Below are positions 55,707 through 64,000 of a stretch of DNA of 64,000 nt, piece by piece. A model generated the notes under the pieces. That model worked only from the letters and a program-made list of their open reading frames with translations. It made no database searches and had not been told where the DNA came from. This DNA is from Mercenaria mercenaria (taxonomy: Eukaryota > Mollusca > Bivalvia > Venerida > Veneridae). Numbering within the stretch: the first letter of the stretch is position 1; every line of letters begins with the position of its first letter. The translations under genes and the position numbers were made by a program. The stretch covers positions 3,346,501 to 3,410,500 of the forward strand of contig NC_069367.1 in assembly GCF_021730395.1 (NCBI RefSeq), in the 5' to 3' direction.

Positions 55707-56574
55707 AACTATCTTGGCCTTAAGCTGTGGACAAGTACAGAATACTATCAAGAGTTTAGCTGAATGTATGCACTTGTTTGAAATAAAAATTGATTACGTA
55801 TTTCGTACCAACCTGCGTTTTATAAATGCCTGCCACACCCCACCTCGTTGTAATGTGATTTAAGCCAAATCTAATATGGTGATCTATCAATTTTCTTTTT
55901 TGTTTTAGATTAGGTAGCCTAAGACATAACCAAATGTATTTGCGGAGTTTGATTTAATTCGATTACGTGAAACCCGATAAAATAGCAGAAATACCAACTT
56001 AAAATCGACAAAAATATGAACAAAATGCCCCTCTGTCTGTTGAACAAGTATTCTTGTTTTTACAAAATCAATTTCATTTAATTTTTTAAAATCATGTTTC
56101 CACTAGATTGTTTTTTCTGTTATAAAAATGCATAGATACCAACTTTATGCTGATTATTGTACTTAAATGAAATATATTTTAGGAGACCAGTATGGAAATT
56201 TTGAAAAATGTTAAAAATAGTCTCATCATATCTAGAGGCAAATAGAATTGAAACAGTGCTGGTGACCTAGTATGTTTATTCATTTTTTTAATACATCATG
56301 ACATGATCTTGTAATACAGAACATTTCATCAAAATCTATTATTGGGGAAAAAATTACGAAACTGCAGCAAGCGTCTTTAACAAAAGATAGCCAAAAAATT
56401 AATCACCTTGATAATAGACATTCTACGTTAGACACAATTTATGACTTCGTTCACGAATTTCACGCTCAGGTAATTAACTGATAGAGTACGTTCATACAAG
56501 ACAGTTCTCTTTATAAAGTGTCTGATTACAACCGTCAGAAGACACTTTTTCAATAGCTCAGCTGGTCATATAAA

Positions 56575-56875
56575 TGTGTAATATTTGTATTAGTTTTGTT
56601 TCCCAAGGTTTACATTAAAGTCATCTACATTGCCCAAATAGATGCTCGAAACTATTGAATACATTTCGCAGAATACCTACCCTCTGTAATTTAATTGTTG
56701 TATGCATGTATATTTACATTGATATATTTATGCATTCTTGTTGTATGCGTGTGAATAGAATATGTATATTTATATAATACATAATTATTGTACAATAAAA
56801 TATGATTAAACTAAACCTTATACACTTCAACTTGTAGCCGGTCAACCCACTGGTTGTAGGCTCCAGCCCCACTGG
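56575..56875 (+). other. 3' flank of TRIM copy 2, distal part
   Basis: GTATTAGTTTTGTTTCCCAA and AAAGTCATCTACATTGCCC align with 6265-6320, and the GGTTGTAGGCTCCAG region with about 6448-6463. It ends where the LINE fragment begins. Confidence 0.6.
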
Positions 56876-57202
56876 TATTATCATCATATCTTCTCAAAGG
56901 GCACCAGTGCTGTTTGTTTTTCAGGAAGCTGATTCGATAGTGTTTAAGAGAGATATTGGATGATAATTATTCGGAAGAGTGGCATCATCTTTCTTGAAGA
57001 CTGCACTAACATGGGCTTCTTTCCAAGTGGCTGGCACAGTAGAATGTTGTAGTGAAGCATTGAAAAGGTTACAAACAGGAAAAGATAGTTCATGAGAAGC
57101 CTCAAGTAGAATTCTGTTGCTTATGCCATCATGACCTGCGGCATTGTAACTGGTAGAGTCTTTAAGACATCTTCAGTCTCTACTGGAGATAGATGAAGTG
57201 GA

Positions 57203-57300
57203 CGGTAGTATGCATTTCCACTACCGTCCATGAATAGGCTCAATCAAACCGAGCCTGCAACATTTTCGTTTTTGTCGTGTTGAGCGACCTGTGAAGTTTC
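57203..57300 (-). repeat. Short hairpin-bearing repeat, copy B, inside the LINE
   Basis: GGACGGTAGT and ACTACCGTCC form a 10-bp stem at the left end, followed by GAGCCTGCAACATTTTCG and GAGCGACCTGTGAA. The same sequence in reverse complement is at 44140-44225. The LINE coding traces stop on one side and resume on the other, so this is an insertion. Confidence 0.65.
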
Positions 57301-58630
57301 CACATTTTTCTAATTCATTTTAAAGAGTGGTAGCATTCGTAGGGTCAAGATTGGGTATCTCTGTATTTTCGTCATCCAAATATGTCTGCTCTTGGAAGTA
57401 ATCATTCAAAAGGTTAGCCTTTTCAAAATCAGAAGATGTTGTTTGACGAGTGTTGGAATTATATTATAGTGAAGGAATAACATTGTTGTTCGTTTTAGAG
57501 ATGAAGGATTTTAAAGTAGTCCACTAGTCTTTGGAAGAGAATGATCCGTTTTTAAGTTTGTCTGAAAGTTTGATGAAGTATTGTGATTTGGCTTCACGAA
57601 TGAGCAAGACAGTTTCATTTCGTACTTGTCGGAATTTTTGCCATTGTTGGGGAGAGTTTGTTCTCTTAGCCTTTCTGTAAATACGTTAGCGTTTCGTATG
57701 TTCTTCTTTATATTATTATTCATCCAAAGGTCGTCTGAGGGTCTAATTGTGACATTTTTATTAGGAATATTATGTTTTGAAATTTCTATAATTTGATTGG
57801 TTATACTGGAAGCATATATATTGATATCTGGATACAGCTATTCCAGTTGAAGTTGTCGATTTCCGCCCTTAGGCTGTCATAATCTCCTCGATCATATTTC
57901 CATAATAGGCTGTCAAAGCATTTTTGTTTCAATTTACTAAATTTGAGAAGCCCGAAAATAGGAATGTGGTAACGTTGGTCTTGTTCAAAGAAGTGTTCCC
58001 CAACACCAGAAAGAACAATGTTATTTCTGTTTGAGACGAAAATGAGATCTAATATGGATGTTGAGTGTTCTGTGAAATGAGTTGGTTCTTCGATAAGCTG
58101 TTCTAGATTAAATTATTGTGTGATGGAAAGAATGTATATATGTGGAGTTGGACATAATAATTATGTCCGAGATGTTTGTGTCGATTGCAATATCAATAGA
58201 GTCCTCAATTAGGTTATTGTATATGTTGTCAGAACTAGGAGGTCGATTGAAGACTCCAAATAGAACATGTTTGTTGTTACTAAGAACTACTTCCACCCAT
58301 AGACATTCAAGATGATTTATCTCAAGGTCTGATCTGCGCAAGTAATGTATATTCTCTCTAACATACAAAATAACTCCTCCGTAAGAATCACCAACACAAT
58401 CTTTTCGTGGTTTATGATATGAGTGCAACACTAAGTCTTCAGAAGTAATTGAGTGATTTAACCATGTTTCAGAAAAGGCCAAAATATCAAATTCTAAAAC
58501 ATTCTACGTACAGAATATCGAGTTTGTGTTGTATACTCTGAACGTTTAGGTGAACAAAGGAAAGATGGTTTAATATCGCTTCTGCATACAGTGGTGTGGT
58601 TGTCTGAGATGATACAGAAGTAGTTGATCC

Positions 58631-58672
58631 TGGACCTGGATTCTTGTGAATATCTCCAGCAGTAAGTAAGAG
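58631..58672 (-). other. 2A-like 'stop-carry on' peptide motif
   Basis: Codons read LLLTAGDIHKNPGP, matching the 2A pattern D-(V/I)-x-x-N-P-G-P, directly after a hydrophobic segment (residues 76-99 of the frame). 2A-like motifs at the N-terminus of LINE proteins are known in marine invertebrates. His stands where the best-known 2A peptides have Glu, so activity is uncertain. Confidence 0.7.
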
Positions 58673-59212
58673 GCATGCAAGCCATAATGAGAATGTGACA
58701 ACAAATAAAGAACTCAAAAGATGCAAAATTATCAGGCGATTATCATATAGTCGGTCCATATTCTGCTGGATGATTCTCCGAGGATATCTTATTTTATTAC
58801 AGATAAGAGTATTCCCTAGTGAAGAGTTGTGCAATGACAAGACGTATTCCGAACAACTATAAATACTTAAGAATAGAAGAAAGTGTGATAAAACTGGTAG
58901 GAACCCGTGAAATCGATACGTGTACGTGACGGTATGTTTTTGCAATGATTTCGTGGTCATGTGATTGAAAGGGTGGATAGTATGAATTCAAGAAAAGTCG
59001 TCATAGGAATGTGGTTAAAATCAGGATAACTTTTATAGCTTACAACCCCGAATGAGACATAAAAAGTAAGAAAGCATGGGAAAGGAAAATAGAAGAGGAA
59101 GTATCCTATTTAGGATGAAGGTGTTACCGGTGAGGGAAAACTCTAGTATTCAAAGCGAGCCATCGTTATTAGTCTTTTGAGTAAAAGGTAAGGACAATTT
59201 ATTCACATATTT

Positions 59213-59660
59213 AATTATTTATTATTATTATTATACCAGATTTATATAGCGCCCTTTTCATGATCAATTTCACGTTCAAAGGCGCTTTACATAGTTCAAA
59301 TGCAGCCACATATGCAGGGCGCATAATTCATCCTCTACTAGTACAGACACAGAGCGATCTGACCAGAGGGACAGAGTGAAACAAAGCCCCCACGACAGAG
59401 AGATCAGAAATTAGATACAGGCTTATCCGGCTAACTTAGCCTAGCTCGTTGCGAATAGACAGCCTGGTTCTTTAACGTGCCCAGTGTATAGCACTGATAC
59501 ACGCAAGGATTGCCTGGGTTCCTGACCAGTACACCTCTAGTTGAGTGGGAAACACTGAAAAGCGTTTCTGAAAATTCCCGAGTAGCTGCCTGGGATCGAA
59601 CCCCAACCTAAGGATTGGAAGGCCAGTGTGCAAACCCCTGAGCTATCCGTCCACCCGTGG
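59213..59660 (-). mobile_element. tRNA-Gly-like SINE, about 440 bp
   Basis: On the minus strand: GGACGGATAGCTCAGGGGTT (A box), CTGGCCTTCCAATCC (Gly-TCC-like anticodon region) and GGGTTCGATCCCAGG (B box). Then comes a body with CTTTAACGTGCCCA (read inversely) and a tail TATATAGCGCCC/GGCGCTTTACA-type fold, ending in ATT repeats at 59213-59235. It belongs to a different family from the other SINEs in the window. A retroposon, not a tRNA gene. Confidence 0.85.
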
Positions 59661-61510
59661 ACGATGGTGGCAATGTTATTGTTAAAATAGATGCGAATCT
59701 ACGCTTAGTATGAAGAGAATTCTACATGGACTTGTCACTTAACAAATTATAAATAACATATATGACATACAAATAAGCTTCACACAAAACATAAAAGTGA
59801 GCATTTTTACATCCACATACACAGACTTTTGAAAACACGCTAATTCAATGTGAAGAGGGACGGAAAATATCTATCAACAGTGCATTTACCTTTATATTTG
59901 CTAGTTAAATGAAACATATATTTTAGCACTGGTCAAGTTTGCTGATGGTAACATAAACAGTGTAACAAAAACAGTGTGTACCACAGTTATGAGTATAAAA
60001 CTAACTTAAACTATGCAAGGAACAGTGAAAATACCTTGTCGAAAAAGGGATTAAGAATACATTTTCATAGAATACTTCAGTTACAAGTAGAACTTATGAT
60101 AACAATGACATTATTCATAATGTATGAACCAGCTTATATACATTACTCGTCAAGACTGGATGTGGATTTAAACTGAAAAACAGAGTCAATAGATCTACGT
60201 GCCAATATAACAAAAGTGAGTGGTTAACTAAACTAATAATCAGGCAGTCTTTTAAATGTACCTTACATAAAAAGCTCTTACGTTTTGTAAATGTATACAA
60301 TTTAATTTGAATTATAAATCAACACTAAAATTTCGCTGGAATATCGTATCGATTACAGAAACTATATAACACTGAACCTAGAGGCCAAAAATAACTGGGT
60401 ATCACTATAAATTTTGCATATGCAATTTTGTAAACATAGCTCTATTACACGCAAAAGTGAAGTAGTACAAAATGAAACAAAACAACTAGATCTAAATGTA
60501 AATATGAAACAATATTGTTCAGTTTAGTGTAAATACGGAACGCTTAGTACTCTGACCTCTGGGTATTTCCATTATGGGATGTACACGCTAAAGATAGCAC
60601 TGAATTAATCCCCAATCTACTTGAAGCATAATTATGCAAACCCGATGTGTATAAAATTATTCTAGATTCCCATCGTTACTATATTCCAGTTCATGCTTTA
60701 TTTCATGCTTCAAAGTATTTACCATAATTTTGTTTATGCAATTTTGATCATGCTTTGCATGATATTTTCGTGATTAAGCGTCAGTGTATAGTATTTAAAA
60801 CTTGCATTACAAGTGTTCTAGTTACTCGAGGCAAGAATTTGACACCAGAAAGTTATTTCTTACTTACAACAATTTATCCCACCCACCCGCCCGTTATTGT
60901 AAAATGTTTTTTACAGAGAGCTGAATTTTCAATTATCTGCCAGTTTTCACTTTGGTTTAAACGAAGTATTTTGTTTATGAACATATAGTAACTTTAGAAA
61001 TAAATATCACATTATTTCAAAAAAATTTCGTTGGCATGCCACAGATGATGCTACAAACTACAAAATTTTGAAATTTTATTGAAATATTTTATGGATTTAA
61101 CTTGATTTTAGTTTAAAGTTTGAAATTTTACACAGGGTGTCTACGATCAACTCCAAGTAAAATGTAATCTTTACCCACGTGATAAGAGTATCATTACAAT
61201 GCTTCGGACATGTTAAAGTTATTATTTCTTTTCTCTCTTAACATAGGCACCTTTTGGTGTCTTTTTATTGCTGTTGCTTTACAGTGTTTTAGTATTTTTC
61301 AGGTCAATCAATGATTCCGTCGCTCCTGGAAAAGATACAGAATACACTGAAATAAAATATTCAATTGTTTTGTTAATCGAAAAGGTGTCAAATAAAATTA
61401 CTTGTATCCTATTCGGTTTTTTGTTGTATTTGTAGTTTTAGTAACAAGGGATAAGTGAATAATTGATTTACTCACGAATAAAAGTGAGCAATGCTACTTA
61501 TTGTCACGTA
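59661..61510. other. Gene-free AT-rich region
   Basis: No coding domain, RNA or bounded repeat recognised. Confidence 0.4.
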
Positions 61511-62469
61511 TTAAAGAGGCACCACAAAATAACTGTATTCTATTGTGTTTCCATGATGGTAATTATACATGCTTTGCATGAAGAACATGAGAAATGACAA
61601 GTATCTAGTTACAAACAAAGAAAAATATCAAACAGGGAATGACACGCACCAAAAGCGCAGCCTCCTCAAAACGAACCCCCCAGCACGCAAACGCGTGCAC
61701 CACACACACACACACACACACTCAAAGCTTACACATCAGGACAAAACGAACAACACACACACACACACACACACACTCAAAGCCAACACATAATTGTAAT
61801 ACCATTCTGTGAAAAGTGGCGTTCGGGTAGATCAGTCATCAGTTTCAATTCGTTAAGTGAAAATGTTAAGCGCCAGTTAAAAAGGCACTGGAGGTCCCAG
61901 AATACAAAAGGACGGGATAACTAGCATGGGCCCGAATGTCAGTGAACACAAAACCTTCAATGCGGTATAAGATACTTCTCATCTTGACAGAGGCTGAGAG
62001 TTTAGAATGAATAACAATCCCTGAAGGATGAAAATATAACAACATTGATTGAATGTACGGGGAGACTTTTTACGGCCGCCACACGGCACAAAGAAGTTGA
62101 CAGTGACACATGTAAAGCCAAGACAATGTGTTTAATGTCTAAACATCATAAACATCTCATGTTATTGATATAATGTAGCAATATGTACATAAATAAATGT
62201 ATTTAATTAAATTAATTAAAGGATCAATTACATTTTGTTTCTACAGTGTAAGGTAGTAATTCCTCTATATTCATAAAACTATGCTAAATAGAAATTGACC
62301 GAATAAGTTTGTAGATGAAGTCTTGAAAACACATTTATTCAGGAAGGGCCTAAATTGTCCACCTGAAAACTTGAAATATAGCTGTATTATACCTGTATTA
62401 TGAGAATGATTTTCATGAAGTTTTTATGGTCGAAAAAAGTAGGTCACTAGGTTGTGATGGGTCTTTAAG
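61511..62469 (+). mobile_element. 435-bp TTAA-type MITE, copy 3, with nested insertion
   Basis: TTAA flanks both ends (61511-61514 and 62466-62469), with termini AGAGGCACCACAA and inverse AGACCCATCACAA. The element is continuous with copies 1 and 2 except for extra DNA at 61616-62096. Confidence 0.8.
61616..62096. repeat. 481-bp insertion in MITE copy 3 with two (CA)n tracts
   Basis: CAAAGAA occurs at both edges (61616-61622 and 62089-62095), as a target duplication would. Inside are two CA tracts at about 61701-61720 and 61753-61776, each followed by CTCAAAGC, so that segment is itself a short duplication. The remaining 300 bp is unclassified. Confidence 0.6.
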
Positions 62470-63158
62470 GGATGTGTGGCTTTAATTGGAAGGTTAGTAT
62501 ATATGTTTATCATTTTAGGAGAAAAGAAGTTGGAACAAAAAAAGCAAGACAAAATAGACACGCGTGTGTGTACAGAACTTTAGATAATGTCATTACATAT
62601 TTTATGCAGAATTTGCTTAGTTATCTCAACATTGAAAGAACATCGCTATAGTACATACATTTGGTGAAAAAGCAGACTATGAAATGTAATTATACTAGTA
62701 GTGAGTTGCGACCATTGTAAGTGAATGCTTCTTGAGAAATTAAAAATTCTTACAAAATTCGAACAACGTAATCTAGTAAAACATGCAGAATCATTTGGCT
62801 TTAACAATGCAATGTAAGTTGTGTCCTCAACTCATTGTTGCTAAACCGTTGTAATCGGCATAATAGTTGTACGAACATATATAAAAACAGAACATAAACA
62901 GTTAGGACGTGTGTCACTTAGAGACTAGATAATACATATTAACAAGATTTGCTACTCTATATGCTATACATTGCGTTGAGTCACCTGGAAAATTATGTAT
63001 TATTATTAATTTGTATATTGTAATTTCTTGATTACAAAAACAATGCAACATGGTTATACAAACACATATAAATACAGAACATAAAAAGTTCGAACATTAA
63101 ATGCAAGTGAGCTCCTAAGTTTTGACTGTTTTCAAGTGTTTCTGCTTTATGTAGAATA
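62470..63158. other. Upstream region of the last LINE
   Basis: Pieces recur at intervals: TAGATAAT...ACATATT at about 62582 and 62926, and ACATATA/AATACAGAACATAAA-type strings at about 62876 and 63063. This could be a decayed 5'UTR with repeated modules. No gene is seen. Confidence 0.35.
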
Positions 63159-64000
63159 TTGATTTTTTGCAGTTGTGTGCAGAAAATTGCTAGGATTGTG
63201 TTTTTGTGTTTATTTCTTATATTCATTTTGTGCTTTTTGAGAAATTTAGATTTTAAAAGCAAAAGTTGTATATATTGTGACATTTTATGCATGTGCATTT
63301 TACCTACAGCAATGAAGAGTGAACACCTATTAATATGGATCTCATTAGATTTGGTGAACAAAATCTCACATGGAGTTAATGATGATCTAAACGCAATGAA
63401 ATTACAATACAATAGAGAACAATTACTGGATTATAGCCGTGTACCCAGAAGCTTTACAATACTAAATGGAGAGAGACATTATCATTATTGAAAGAATTTA
63501 ATCTTTTAAAATACAGAGGTAAACGAGCGGGTCGCCCAAGGGCAAAAAGCAATGCTGGTGTTCATATGAAAAATTTAATTCAAATTAAACAAGACCATAC
63601 ATTGTTATTAAATAACAAGAATGAAAAAGTCATATGCTTAACATTAAACTGCAGATCCCTTGTAAATAAAGGCGATCTTCTTGGGCAGATTCTCAGAGAC
63701 GAGAAAATTGATTTTGCACTGCTAACGGAAACATGGTTTTCAGATAACAAACAACATCAATTCGAAACTTCTGACTTAAATCAAAACGGCTATAAAATCA
63801 GTGTAGCGGACAGAAAGAACAGAGTTGGGGTGGTATTGCAGTCACGTGCCGTACAGGAGTGAATATGCGTAGACTGTCCATGGGAACTACACAGACTTTT
63901 GGCGTCTGGCAACTTATTCTTAAAAAACATTACTGTTCATTTGGTCGGCATTTATAGATCTCCATCAGTGCCGACTCCTGCTCAATTTGTCCCAGATTTC
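63159..64000 (+). mobile_element. LINE (CR1/L2-like), 5' part, running off the window
   Basis: One frame ends YNREQLLDYSRVPRSFT then ILNGERHYHY (stop at 63489). Another, from 63488, continues KEFNLLKYRGKRAGRPRAK and the APE-type endonuclease: LTLNCRSLVNKGDLL, IDFALLTETWFSD. A further offset near 63826 gives GGIAVTCRTGVNMRR and GIYRSPSVPTPAQF to the window edge. The order matches the N-terminus of CR1-group proteins. At least two frame offsets make it inactive. It is a different family from the LINE at 56.9-59.0 kb. Confidence 0.78.

Larger units (their letters stand above)
54098..56553. mobile_element. ~2.45-kb insertion with short inverted ends, splitting the duplicated flank
   Basis: Left end TTCAAAAGTGTCCTCTTACA and right end, read inversely, TTGAAAAAGTGTCTTCTGAC are similar over about 20 bp. 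Homology to the copy 1 flank stops about 15 bp to the left and resumes about 20 bp to the right. No transposase domain was found inside; the interior includes the 527-bp repeat copy and a tail-type motif. Probably a non-autonomous or composite DNA transposon. Confidence 0.55.
56880..58980 (-). mobile_element. LINE fragment (CR1/L2-like), 5' end to early RT
   Basis: Reads on the minus strand. The first frame (58960-58487) has two hydrophobic stretches, the 2A-like motif GDIHKNPGP, then the start of an APE endonuclease (LSFVHLNVQSIQHKLDIL). One base of frame offset near 58486 leads into FDILAFSETWLNHS, LECLWVEV and VFNRPPSSD. Further offsets follow: LDLIFVSNRNN, then RPSDDLWMNNNIKKNI, then the first reverse-transcriptase blocks PATWKEA (about 57030) and NNYHPISLLNT (about 56955). 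The rest of the RT, including the catalytic YADD region, and the 3' end are absent. A 98-bp repeat interrupts it at 57203-57300. Clearly inactive. Confidence 0.85.

Noticed and set aside
55651-55863. 70-codon frame
   Set aside because: It overlaps the repeat tail motif at 55668-55706 and has no domain.

Overview
The window looks like nuclear DNA from a marine bivalve, most likely a venerid-type clam; the species is my inference. It is AT-rich and gene-poor, with spliced genes, tRNA-headed SINEs, LINEs, a Penelope-like element, palindromic MITEs and many composite repeats with 130-200 bp internal tandem units, a repeat style typical of bivalve genomes. There is no bacterial-style operon, CRISPR array or stand-alone tRNA/rRNA gene.

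Layout. 1-6.5 kb: mostly repeat-bearing intergenic DNA, then an intronless B-box/coiled-coil/beta-propeller (TRIM-like) gene at 3995-5731. 6.67-10.38 kb: a minisatellite of about 60 units of 54 bp, split by a clean 469-bp transposon-like insertion. 10.4-23.8 kb: gene-free DNA with MITEs, a Helentron-like element with internal tandem repeats, a SINE and unclassified repeats. 23.87-35.01 kb: the most interesting locus. It has a Mutator-like (MULE) transposase reading frame, then a YqaJ-type PD-(D/E)XK nuclease exon, then seven further exons whose splice sites and phases agree, ending in a small barrel-like (Tudor/chromo-like) domain. 35-44.7 kb: tandem-repeat composite elements and several well-bounded MITEs. 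44.75-47.65 kb: a broken Penelope-like element carrying a head-to-head rearranged SINE. 48-51.5 kb: short tandem arrays, a SINE and one possible minus-strand exon. 51.82-53.58 kb: a second TRIM-like gene, paralogous to the first, that also shares about 0.8 kb of 3' flank with it; this flank is split by a 2.4-kb insertion. 56.9-59.0 kb: a minus-strand LINE fragment with a 2A-like peptide motif. 59.2-59.7 kb: a minus-strand SINE. 61.5-62.5 kb: a MITE with a nested insertion. 63.16 kb to the end: the 5' part of another LINE.

How the genes relate. The two TRIM-like genes are a duplicate pair of host genes, perhaps innate-immune or regulatory. The MULE-YqaJ locus joins a DDE-type transposase, a lambda-exonuclease-like nuclease and a chromatin-reader-like tail in one transcriptional direction. 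A stop codon and a +1 frame offset now lie between transposase and nuclease, while the spliced nuclease-to-tail frame is open. This suggests either a decaying transposon gene or a host gene that has kept the nuclease and tail. Everything else is repeat DNA.
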